DNA of 64,000 nucleotides from Phaseolus vulgaris (lineage: Eukaryota > Streptophyta > Magnoliopsida > Fabales > Fabaceae), in the NCBI RefSeq assembly GCF_000499845.2, contig NC_023758.2, positions 43,445,524 through 43,509,523 of the forward strand. Reading direction: 5' to 3'. A program made the position numbers and the translations under genes. The notes under the pieces were generated by a model. The model made no database searches, was not told the DNA's origin, and saw only the letters and a list, made by a program, of their open reading frames with translations. Positions 1-11,880 of this stretch are shown here, one piece after another; positions within the stretch are counted from its first letter, which is position 1; the number at the start of each line of letters is the position of its first letter.

Positions 1-10
1 TGGTGGCCAT
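1..10 (-). CDS. Start of a minus-strand gene cut by the window edge
   Basis: Only the first three codons (Met-Ala-Thr) are visible. The ATG lies at 10-8 and its context, CCACGATGGCC on the minus strand, is close to the ideal plant start context. Upstream on the same strand is a long CT-rich leader typical of plant 5' UTRs, which is the main reason for calling a start here. The protein cannot be identified because the coding body lies outside the window. The alternative is that this ATG is chance and the real start is further downstream outside the window. Confidence 0.4.
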
Positions 11-285
11 CGTGGCTTGCGGTTGCTTGAAGGAGTTCAGATCTGGAAGAGTGAAAGCATCAGTGAATTGATGGATTGAGATCGAAAGTAGGAAGTAGCA
101 AACACATGATGGTATGAGAGGAAGCGGAAGATGGTTGAAGAAGTGAAGAATGGAATTGTGAATGGGAATAGGAGTGGGAAGGAATGAGAGGGAGTGAGTT
201 TGGTAGAGGATAAGAAGACGAGAGAAGGAAGATGAGGAACAAATGTAGTTGGTTGCACCTTTTTTTTTATTTTATTAATTTTCAC
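11..285 (-). promoter_or_regulatory. CT-rich 5' leader with two short upstream ORFs
   Basis: Read on the minus strand this is a pyrimidine-rich tract of repeated TCTTCT, TCCTCT and CCATTC words, as in many plant 5' UTRs. Two upstream ORFs precede the proposed main ATG: one of 16 codons including stop (107-60) and one of 8 codons including stop (60-37), the second starting where the first stops. Neither is in frame with the main ATG. AT-rich sequence with A-runs around 260-290 may be the core promoter, but no clean TATA box is obvious. Confidence 0.4.
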
Positions 286-3200
286 TTTGTGTCTCTATTG
301 TTTGATTGTGTCTTACGTTTTCAACTTTTCGTTAGGAAGTGTCTGTAAGGTGTTTTTGACGATCTCGCCGTCGTCATCGGAGCACCGACAGTGGCAAGTT
401 CAGTTCCAGCTCAAACCTCATTAGCTGACTCACCCACCCGTCGCAGTCAAAATTTGGAGACCAGAGGTTTCATTGTTTTATCCTATGGATATATATTCAT
501 TGTTTTATTTTTTTATACACGTTTTTATCAATAATTATAATAAATTTTAAAAATTAAAAAACACTTTTATATGTGTTCCTTCTAGGATATGGGATCTACA
601 GAACTCTTTTTTCTCCTTCCTTCTGGTAGGTTGTTAGGATTTTGTTGTGATCCTTTCGATCTTCGCGTTACTCCTTCGACTTCTTCGACTCTCAGTCTTT
701 GGATAGAAGGCACTCCGACGCGGTAAAGAGAACTTACCTTATTGAGTCTGATTAGTGAGATAAATCACACTTATAATTGTATTACCTAATTTTTAATTGT
801 AAGTTAGCTTCACTAATTTTGATTTAAACGTTAATGATTATTTATGTCGATCGGTCGGTCAGGAAGACCGAATGGGTCATACCGCTACATGTAATACTTA
901 TTAGTATGATTTATAAACCAACCATTTGAAGACACCATTAAAGAGTTGTCTCAATTCTAAAGTATCTTCTTCCTTATGCATAGTTTACCATATCCAATTA
1001 TATTTGAGATTTCATAAACATTAAGACACCCTCAACATGGTGAAAAGTGGGACAACGCCACAAAATACTTCAATGTTTGATTTTGGTGCCTACAATGACA
1101 GCATTTTAGGATAACATAAAACTATGTCATTATTAGCCACAGAAGACAGACACTGAAGTAGATTAAAAAAGAAGCAAATTATAAAAGCTTGAAAACTTTA
1201 TTATCACTATTTGTAGAAGTTGAAAAATCAAGTAACAAGTAAACTATATAATATCATGTTAAGCATTTGTTGTTAACATTCCTAAATTAAATAATAGTAT
1301 ATTATAAATCTCAGAAGTTGAAATGTCAGCACTGGGCACCAGTGATTGGAATAGTGGAGTCATTACTGAATCTGCATTTGGAGATCACAAAATAATAAGA
1401 AATAAAACATTTGAGGGTTGTTCATTGACAAAATGATTGAAAACACAACCACACTTTCCATTTTATATGCAAAACAAACATGTTCGTTAGCTGGATGGTA
1501 AGTTTTGCCATGTGCAGTGTCTTTCTACATTAAAAAAATAACAATGAATTGATTTGCAGTTGTTTTTGTTCCTCCTTGTCATCATCTTCTTAAATATAAC
1601 TTTTAATTTTTACCATTCTGAACAATTAATCTGCTTACAAATTGATATTTATTGAATAACATAATTTAAATTTGTCTGTCAAACAACCGAATATTGAAAA
1701 TTAGTTTAAATAACTACATGGAAAAAAGATAGGGAACCTTAAAATCATCTTCACTAGGACTTGTACAAATAAAAAAAATGGTATTTTGCTAATGACAGAA
1801 ACAGGCAGTATCCTGGTACTTCAACTAATTTGGTTGGTAATTAAAAAATAACGATTCTTAAGGAACTCGTTAAGAAATGAATTAAGAGTACAAAAGTTTA
1901 GTAGGATTAAATATATTTTTTTATCTATTGTAAAATTGGTTTTTATTTCTAAATTAAACTTTACATATTGTAGATATTTTAATAAAAAAATTATTAAAAT
2001 AAATTAATATTTTTTGGTTGACATTAATGTTATAATATTATAATATAGCATGAAATATATAAATTCATTTTAATAATTTTTTTACTAAATATTTTTTTAT
2101 TTCTTAACATAGGTTTTTGTCTAATTCTATATTCGTTTATAACATATTACTAATTTGCCTGCTAGCATAATAATATTAACTATGTTTATGTTTTTAAAGC
2201 ATTACTTGTTTGTTTATTTAGATACTTTATTTATCAGATATTCAAAAATGGCAGAAAGGAGAATATAACGTTATTATCAAATTTTCTTCTTCTAAAATTG
2301 TGTTGAAGATAGTTGAGTTTAAAATCGTTTGAAACGAATTGAGTTTTTTGCTTTTCAACTTTTGACATATCCAAAATTATTTTCGTCTGTGCAATCTCAA
2401 ATTAATAACGTAGTTCTGAAAGTTTACATGAAGTTTGTGCATAGAAATTAAGACACATCCAACAAAATGAAAGATTTGTGTAACATTTTTTGTGTGCTAA
2501 TATTCTATTTCTATTATAGTGAAAATCAAACAAAATAAAAATATGTAATTTTATTTCATAATTATAATTAAAAAATGCAAATACACAAACATAAGAAGAT
2601 ATGTTTAGTGGATATAATAAAAATACAAGCCGATAAGAACTACGGTAAGAAATGTATAGTTATATCATAATTCACTACTGTAATAAAGTTATTTTCCAGA
2701 ATTCTTAGATATATTTCTCTTTTTTTACTTATAAGAAATTAAATATGGATATTAAGGATTTTAGAATAATGCGCATTGCTGATGAACTATAGTTATAGTT
2801 GTATATTTAAAATAGTTTATATGATGTCTTATATTTAAAATTTAGGCTTAAATATTTCTTTCCTAATAAATTTGTGATTTTGATTGGGGTACTCAATAAA
2901 AGTTGTTATAGTATTAGATTATTTTTTTTTAATTTACGAACACTCTTTAAATCATGAAATATTTCTTAAGTGACAGATTAGTAGATGTAGAGAACTGATA
3001 CGTGCAATTTTTTTAAAGTAAGTTTTTAGTTTTAATAAATTTGAAGATTTTGTTTTTGTTCACAATAATTTTTTCCCTGTAAATATTTTATTTTTGTTTG
3101 GTTTCTATTACGTTGTAGTTTTTTTAAAATTATTTTATTAAAAAAACAAAACAAAACTAATTAATGTAATCTAGTTAAGGATTGTATCTCAGTTTTTTCA

Positions 3201-4440
3201 ATCTTTCTTTGACAATAAAATTTAAAAGAGATAAAAAATCTTATAAAAAGAAAATAAGACTACAAACTCTAAGGGAAAATAAATAACTTGCATCACATTA
3301 ATTAATGTTTTCTTTTAAATAAAATATCTTTAAAAAAAAATACATGTGTTAATCTTATTTTATGATTAGCATGGTCACTTATTAGATAACTTATCTCTTA
3401 AAATATATCAATAAATTATAGGAAACAAATAAATACAAAATGAAAGAAAGTTATTGAACACAAAAACCAAACTCTACACATTTATAATAATAAAAAAATA
3501 CATGTGTCAATTTTATCAATCACCAAGTTATTTAATAAATAATTCAATAGTGAAAGAATGTCAATAAAAAAACAGAGATCATATTAGAATTTTTTTTTCT
3601 ATCAAAAGCCACAATAACAATAAAACATTATTGACCACACCATAAACAAACACAAACTTATTAAGAACAAAAAAAGTTACTTAAGATTAAAATGTATTTT
3701 AATCACTGTATAAACAACATCATTCACTTGCAGTTTTTGGTTTTCGTATTTGGCAGGAGATTTTTGTGTGTGTATTTTGTACGTAGCAATACATACCGTA
3801 TTTACAAGTACTTCAGCTAAATACACACTTTTTTTATCTTGTCATCGTTAAAACTCATTAAGACAACAACCATCACAATACCAGAAGCAAAATTAGTTTT
3901 CAACTGAATGAGTTTGGAAGATTTTGTAATAAAAAACTATCAACAAATTAATTCAATAATCTTGAAAAGCATCAATTAGTTGTATGGATTAAATCAATTA
4001 CATACACGTCAAGCCAAGATCAGGGTTAGTTTAGTAGGTTTAAAGTTTTTTCTTATCCTCATTTTTTAGGAACAAAATAGGAAACTTAAAACAATCACAC
4101 CACAAAAATGTTGGAGAGAATCCAATAACATTCTAACGAAATTTTAAAACCTGTTTTGTGTGAATATTACTAAAACATAACCTCATATTATAACACTTTC
4201 ATTAATATATATAATAACTAGAAAGGTTAATGAAGAAACGAGAAATAGAAAAAAGAGTATCAGAAGCTAAATTTGTCTCTGAACTGGTAAAACTCATGAC
4301 AAGAGCAAGAAAATAAGATCAGTGAACACGTGCACAAAGAAAAACTATTCTTTGAATTGAAAGTCTCTGGTATATTATTGAGATATCAAAAGGTTGCAAT
4401 GCAACGTTTTAGTTATTTTGAGGAAAATAAAAGGCAAAAT
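286..4440. other. AT-rich intergenic region, no gene seen
   Basis: No reading frame or splice pattern supports a gene. The stretch is mostly A/T runs. A GC-richer patch at about 600-730 (words such as CTTCGACTTCTTCGACTC and CTCCGACGCG) followed by CGATCGGTCGGTCAGG near 847 stands out in composition and could be a fragment of an old retroelement; I cannot assign it. A CACGTG hexamer occurs at about 4327 near the 3' end of the MIC60 gene. Confidence 0.5.
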
Positions 4441-4654
4441 TATACAGAGCCTTGTATCACTTGAGTCAAAACTCCAAAGCCTTTTGGAGTTGCATAGAAA
4501 TCACAGAATCAACGAATTTCAGCTGCTTTGAAAGAAAAACGTTAATTGTTATCCTTGTAGGTCACTAATTCCGTTGGCATAATCCGCCAAAGATAATCTC
4601 TGCAACCTTAGGTGTTGAATAAACATGGTTTTGTAAATATTCAAAATTTGAGAA

Positions 4655-7600
4655 TCATGCAAGGCTAAGGGAACTGGCATAGGATTGAAGAAGTAGCACA
4701 GCTTGCTCAGAAATAGCCCTGTTTCTTGCTTGCCTCGCCCAACCTGCAACAATTTCTGCAGCTTCTGTGCCTCGCACACTTTCTTCTAGACAATCTGCTG
4801 CTTCAGCAAGTTTTCCATCAGCCAAATAACTCTCTACTTTATTGATGACAGATTCGATTCCGTCACCCGATTGGTCGTCTTCCCTAACCTGAGCACGCAC
4901 CAAAGTAGGACATAGGATGGAGGTCAATAGAAGCCAGAATGGGAGGAGTTAGGGCAAGGTGAAGGGGAAGAAATAACCTAAGTTAATATAAATACGTGTA
5001 TTGTGCCTAAATAGAAACCAATTTCAGTGCCCCAAAAAATTCTATTTTCACATCAAGCACCGCATGTTGGTCAGTTATTCACATACCTTCAACCAGGATG
5101 CTACATGTGCCAAAGAATGTGCCAATATACCTCCCCCTCCTGGTGGGAAAAAGCTGAAGTGTCGCACACTATCTTTTAAGGCCTCAAACTGTAGCAGAAC
5201 ATGCACAAATGCAAAACCTTTATGATTGAAATCCAAAAGTAAATGATTCATTCTAGAATTGATGGAGTTAAAGAAAATCAGAAATTGCTTCATTAGATTA
5301 ATTCTAATTGTTTTGTATAGATTCGTTGCTATGGAAGCTTAACATGATAGGAGCATTACTGGATGTCAAAAACATAACCAATGAGATTGATCAGTGATGG
5401 AAATTAAGGAAATCAATTTAAAGGGATCCATGTCCATGCTATAAGCATCCAGAGCATACAACCTTTAGCAGATCTTCACATGAAAGTTTTACAGGGTCAA
5501 AGTAACAACATTTTGCAGAAGAAATGTAGCAACTTTATTTTATATAGAACACGCAATCCAAAGCTCTACGTAATTTTAACAACAGTGAAAACACGGCTTA
5601 CCTTGTGCTTTAACTGCAGTTGTGTGTCTGTGCCATTGCTTCGCGTTTCTTCAGGAAGGGATGCTAGCACCAAATCCAAAACTGAATCTTTATCTATGCC
5701 TACAAGATTGGACTGCAAAGATGCTATTTCTGTCTCAATTGGCAATCCTTTAGATAGGGCATCTTCCAATGCAAGTGCTCTCTGCAGGATCCAAGCACAA
5801 AAGAAGAAACTAAGCAGGACTGGAAAAATCAATGAAATAATATAGACCCATATTTTGTCACTAAAGCTCTACGGACGAAAGATGGATAAAAACAGCACAA
5901 AGAAACAGATAAATAGAAAACATTACCAAAGCAAAATTTTGTGTAGCATGACTCTGACGGGCTTCTTCTGATCGAGCATAAAATGCCATGCATAGGGCAT
6001 TTATCTACAGAAATAGAAGGATTTTTTTTTAATCAAGTCAAATCTTAACTTCCACTGAAATAAAGTCAACAAGTTTGTCAATTAATAAATATTTCAAGTC
6101 AAACCTTGCTAACTAAACCATAGAGTCAATTAATAATAGTTTACCCAGTCTTTTGTCCTTTTCAACATGAATGTTACTTGATCAATTCTTAGAAGGTTAA
6201 GGTTGCATAACCAAACGATTTTCCCCATAATTTCAAGGAAGCCATGCTGTACTTGTCTAACAACACATACAGATGAAAAAGAAAATAATAGTTTCAACTG
6301 AGAAAACAAATATCCAGCACAATACATCTAAACTTACTATAGCTCTATGGCTCATCCTTAGATAGAGCAACACAGGTCCATGGACAAAAACATATTTGAA
6401 CGCAAGAAATTCATTTATATACATTTCACATTTCTGTTCAAGGTCATATGCAGCTGTACTGAAAGCTAGTTGCAAATAATTTTAAAACATTTTCTTTGTA
6501 ATTACAGAAAGGTCTAACAAATCATGTTATTCGGGTTCTCAGCATGTAAACATTTAAGTTAAGACAGCTCCCCTAGTATCAAAAGTACATACACCATTCC
6601 TTTGCTGCCCGCACTTACATTTGGATATGAACACTGTACTAAAAATTCCTCTATAATGAGACTACTATGTAATGAACAAGCAGCGTTCATATGCAAAGAA
6701 TGAGAAAGTAGAAGGCATAATGTACCAAAAAATCTACACTGGCAAACAAACTTTGTCTCTGTTCAGAAACTTGCTGATGACTAAGAAAACAGTCTGCTAC
6801 AAACAGAGTTCTAATTGACTATAATCTGATAACAATTGCAGGAGACAGCTAAAAACATAATTAGATTAGACATTGTTTTTGCACGCCATGAGTTAATTTC
6901 CAAGACCTTTGTTAAAAAGTCTTAGTATAAGTAGCTACAGAAATTTTTTATACTCATAGAAAACTCTGGCTATTTTATTCTTCTAGATGACACCTATCAA
7001 AAGTATACCCTTTTTCATAAATTAATTGAAATCAAGATATGAAGATTTTGAAGTGATCTACCCATGCGTGATTTTAGCAGAAATCTCACATTAACATTTG
7101 CTTCAGTCATTTTTTCAATTTGGGCTGCCTTCTCATTTGCTATGGCTGCATTTAACTCTGCCTTTGCTAATTCCTGAGCTTGTTTCAACTTCAATTCAGC
7201 TTCAACTTCCTGCAATCACCAAAGATATATTGTTTTAACAAATACTCCTTCCTTCCCATGATACTATCATCTAAGGAAAAAAAAGTCCCAACATCCGTGT
7301 CATTCTAGTTTTTTAATGTAATATTTCCACTTATACCCCTAGTAAGTGTCATTTTAGCTTTTCAATGTAATACTGATAATAAGGTTAGCTTAATAAAATT
7401 ACTACTCTCTTCCATCTATTTATTAGTTTTTTTATTAATCTGTCAAAAAAACTAGGGTGACACTTATTATGGATAGAGGGAGTATTATATAATAACGGAT
7501 AAGAGTAACAGCAGCCATGCAGAGGAAATGAGAAAACAGTATTTGTAAAACCAACAAAAAAACTAAATATGCACCTTTTGTTCAAGTTCTGTCTTCAATT

Positions 7601-9802
7601 TCTCTTCCATCTTTTCTTGAAGCGACTTGACAGCAAGGGCTGCTTTTGCTCTCTCTCTCTTTAGCTCCTGAAAAGTATTAAAAGGAGAAAGGAGGAGGAA
7701 AGACAGAGTTAATAACTTAATAGAATTGGATTCTGTTAATGTGGAGAGGAATTGTCAGGGAAAGGCAAACAACACATATACGTTCAACTTGATCAGACTT
7801 AAAAACTGGATTCTGATTACAAAACAAGCTTCACAATTACAAAACAAATCTGACAAGCTGAGTTCAAATTGGTTTCTGATTATTTTTGCATGATCACTAT
7901 TGAGTCAAACTCAGAATATAGTAGAATAACTTCAATTTTAATTTGAACTATTTTGCTGAATCAAGGGTAAGTAATTATGATTGAGTTAAATGTATATAAA
8001 CTGAACAACAAACCCATCAGCCAGACATCCCCACTTATACAAAAATTATTCTCTATTTTAATACAAGAGTCAACCTCTCTGAAAGTCTTTCTTACTCATG
8101 TTATTCCAACCCAATTATTCAAGACAAAAGTCAACCTCCTCAAGGTCTTTTATTCCAAACCAATTATTTGACCCAAAAGGCAACAATAAAAAATATGTTA
8201 AATTGAATACAAATTAAAGAGAGAATACCAAAAAGCTTGTTACCTTGTCCAACATTGCAGCCTCCTCAGCGAGCATGAATTCCATGGCAGCTGCATCTTT
8301 TAACTTCTTTTCATATTTTTCCTAATTAAACAAAGATTAAACCATAATTCTACAATATTAAACACACTTGCATGGATTTAGAGAACGAGTTACAATGGAT
8401 AGTATGTTATAGGCCAAACCTTCAACACTTTCTTCTCTTCGTTAAAAACATGTGCATCTAAGTCCGCCTGTCTTTTCTCAGCAGCATGAATGGCTTGCAA
8501 GAAATCGAAAACCAGTTTCCCATCCTCAGACACATAACCACCTTTCAACTCATCCATTGCACCACTAAGTGCCTAGTGTTTCAACATGTTAGATTTCATG
8601 TATGTTTAAGATAATAAATAAATGGACCACAAAAATAAAATATAAGATTCTAAAGTAACCTCTTGTTCTTCAGGGAAATGGCTATTCTCAGTAAAGCCAT
8701 GGGAAATATAAGTTGCAGGGTTTCTTTCTGATTTATTCTTCAAGTGATACTCCTCAAGGAGGGTGGGTTGTTGCTCTACATATTTGCCTAATACACTCTG
8801 TAATGGATAAAAAGAAATAAATGTTAAAATCTACTTTAGAAAAAAAATTAACAGGAAAATCCTCAGTGGATGATGAGGAACCCTGATATTAACTATTAAC
8901 CTCTATATCAAGCTTATACAAACTCATAAGTACCTCTCTTTTCTCCTCTGATTCTTGTATTTCTAATTGCACTGATGGAATATTTTTCGTCCCATTTTCA
9001 TCCGATACTGAACTGTGTGTGGACGTGAGTGTATTTTGAAGTCCGTTTTCCGGTCTTGGGATATTGTCCGCCTCAATGCTTTTTATTCCAATAGTCCTGT
9101 CAGTTTGCACAACAGATTCTTTACTTGGATCATCAGATGTTAGACTGCTTTGAGAATATTCAGGCAATTGGTTTTCTTTTGCAGCAGCAATACCATCTTC
9201 AGCAATATTAAATTTGTCTTGCCCAGGATTCAGCTTATCCACTTGATCTTCTATTACAATTTCTGACTCTGAAAAATGTGCATCAATCTTCTCCTCTGCA
9301 AGCTGTACAGTGGGATTTTCGTTGTTTAATTTCTCATTAGGTGAAATTAACTGGTCCGTTGAATGCTGTACAGTCTTCAATTCTTCAATGGTTGCATTAA
9401 CATGAGCTTCCTGTGGAACACTATGATGCTCTTTCTTAAGATATTGATCCAAATAACCAGTTTGATACGCTGCCAGAAAAGCAGCACCTAAAGCTACACT
9501 TCCAATGAAAAACTTTGATAGAGAGCCATTAGACTCAGGTGGCTTGCCCGGAGACCCAGAAGCTGAGGCACCCCCTGGTTTTGATGTAGTTGAGAAATTC
9601 CTTTGTGAAGATAGATGTAAAGGTATCTGCTGAATTATGTAATAAAGAAAATAAGGTAATCGTTAACCTCTAGGAAAGAGAGAAACATCCAACCACCATG
9701 TGTTTCTGAGACAGCAAGGGTGTTTTATTTATATTGAGAAAAAATAATCAGTACATAAATATGGGAAATTTGATATCCTCTAGTAACAAAGATATGATAC
9801 TG

Positions 9803-9837
<35 letters not shown>

Positions 9838-10860
9838 CTAGATATTCTTGGTTATATATGATCAAATTCTTATTTCTATAATTATAACAGTAATAAATTA
9901 GAAAAGGCTAACATATGAACCTGATTGAAATTTATAGGAACCCAATTTTATGAACACTCTTGTCAATGCTTTGTCACTCATAAAAAGTCTACAACATTGT
10001 GAGTGACAAAAACATTGGTCTTTATATAGCTTGAAAAAAGTCTTATTCAGCGGCAAATAGCTGGAAACATAGGTTTAGTTTTCTCCAACCAAGGAGAGTC
10101 ATCCATGCAGCAGCAAAAACTAGGATTAACCTTAAGACTTGTAAACTTATTTATTTAATACTACGTTTTCCATCATAAATACATTTTTGTCATTTTGATT
10201 AGTTTTGGGGCTTCAGTTTCTGAATTTGTTTCTGTTACTTGAGGCCTCTATGATCTCTGCTTACTAATCGTATGCTATTCAGTTTGGGTTTCAACTTAAG
10301 GACTACATAATTTCCAAGTCATGCCTAGCTCTTAAAGTTTATTTTGCCCTTCAGCTTTGTGTTTGATCATGTGACATAACCACAAGTGAGGTGGCAAGAT
10401 TAATCTTCTTCTTACTTTTAACCTTACTATCCTTTTCTAATTTCCCAATATGCACATAAAGATCTGAATCCAAAGGTAAATAGCACCCAATATAGGCCTT
10501 TCAGTTTACCAGAGCCATTTGGAATGAAGGGCAATGACCAAAATGGTTGAAAAGTAAGAAGCAAAAAAATATGCTTTTGAAAATAGGGTAGCCAGCAAGA
10601 ACATATTCCATCAATTGCATTATGAATAAAATGTAAAAGAACCTGATATACAAAACGTTTGGGGTTCGTTCTTAGAGCTGGGCAAGAAGATATTTGCAAA
10701 ATGGACCTAAGAATTGAAGTCGCAAAAAAAGAAAAGAGCGGTTAGAGAAATCAAATTATTGGGATGAAAAAGAATCGACTTCGCAGGTACCTAGAGATGG
10801 AAAAGAAAGAGAAAAGAGGAAAAAACTAGCGTTGCCGTAGGGTACCTACCTGCGCAACAT
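4655..10860 (-). CDS. MIC60: MIC60 / mitofilin, MICOS complex subunit of the mitochondrial inner membrane
   Basis: Twelve coding exons on the minus strand: 10860-10850, 10706-10643, 9629-8901, 8797-8660, 8572-8420, 8321-8244, 7667-7575, 7209-7090, 6004-5927, 5781-5602, 5188-5087, 4888-4655. All have GT donors and AG acceptors, and the frame closes at 1980 nt (659 aa), about the length of Arabidopsis MIC60. The N-terminus (MLRRSILQISS...) is basic and Ser-rich, as expected of a mitochondrial presequence. One membrane helix lies at about residues 64-82 (FFIGSVALGAAFLAAY). Exon 3 encodes a low-complexity acidic intermembrane-space region, exons 5-8 a Glu/Lys/Ala-rich coiled coil, and exons 9-12 the C-terminal mitofilin domain (FPPGGGGILAHSLAHVASWL, then AEAADCLEESVRGTEA). 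Family knowledge: MIC60 holds cristae junctions, and in plants also takes part in lipid trafficking with TOM40. The exon 3 acceptor is a CAGCAG, so Gln26 may be optional. Confidence 0.93.
7243..7484. mobile_element. Stowaway-like MITE in a MIC60 intron
   Basis: The element at 7245-7482 is flanked by TA on both sides (7243-7244 and 7483-7484), the target duplication of Tc1/mariner-type MITEs. The left end CTCCTTCCTTCCCATGATA pairs with the inverted right end, read in reverse as CTCCCTCTATCCATAATA, the typical Stowaway CTCCCTCCGTYC-like terminus. It lies between exons 7 and 8 and is about 238 bp long. Confidence 0.75.
9805..9835. repeat. (AT)n microsatellite in MIC60 intron 2
   Basis: About 15 uninterrupted AT dinucleotides between exons 2 and 3 of the MIC60 gene. 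Likely length-polymorphic. Confidence 0.9.
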
Positions 10861-11880
10861 GGCAGTGGGAACAGGTAAGATTGAGAGTGAAGAAGTTGAA
10901 TGGATCCAGTGAGTGATAGCGTGGAGTGAATGTTTCCACGACAGTGTGCAACTCAACCTTAATTTGGCCACCCAGATGAAAACAACAAATTTTCAGGGAT
11001 GTTCTGTTCTGTTCTGTGATTTTGATGATTATCTGCGTTTAGAAACGATGATACCACATATGACCCGTTTCTTTTAAGCCCGACCCAAAAATTTGACCCG
11101 AAACCGAATTAACTCAATTTATTAATAATTATTACTGTGTTTATCTTTCTGCATTTTTTTTTACCTTAAAGGATATAATTGAAAATGAGGGCATAAAGTC
11201 AGAAAAAAAATGTCATGAGGACTGGTATTTAATAGTATTAAAACATATAACTCTCTAAGTGTAAATTGTACCAACTTAAGGTAAAAAAGTATATATATTA
11301 GAATCACTTTAAAATCATTTATGATGTTCACTGTAGTTTGGGTTTGTTTGTGATTATTTTTAAAAATAAATAAATAGATTACTATTTCTGTATGTGTTTA
11401 TCTAATTTGTTTGCTTTAAAAATAATATTTTTCTACTTATTTTAATAAGAGATTTATTTATCTTTATCTATTTTACAATTACAATAACTATTATCCCATA
11501 ATTTTAGAAAACAAAACCATAGTTTACACACATATTTTTAATAGATAGCAGTGCTTTTGCATTACACACATATTTTAAAATATTAAACTATTTCCAAATG
11601 AATTATTTATTTACAGAAATAATAAAAAGTTTCAACCATAAATAAAATATCAATATTTATTATTACACGCGCATCCTTGTAAATAACGAATTTAACAAAA
11701 TTTGCCCTAATTCATTAATATTGGTAATTTTCACCTAAAGTGAATAATTTGACTGAGAGCAGCATAACAAGGATCAAGAACATATATATTAACCTAAACG
11801 CCATAACAAGAGCAGCGATCAGTGTCACGAGCAAGATACGTTGTGTGTGGCAATTTTCTGGTTGGCGTTCTTCAGCACAA
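10861..11880. promoter_or_regulatory. Divergent promoter region between MIC60 and TSR3
   Basis: The start codons of the two head-to-head genes are 1020 bp apart, so both 5' UTRs and promoters must lie here. The GC-richer MIC60 leader covers roughly 10861-10990. The centre (about 11110-11700) is AT-rich with no obvious gene. The frame of the TSR3 start is open upstream to about 11740 but contains no ATG, so 11881 is the first usable start. No unambiguous TATA box or site II element was found. Confidence 0.6.
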
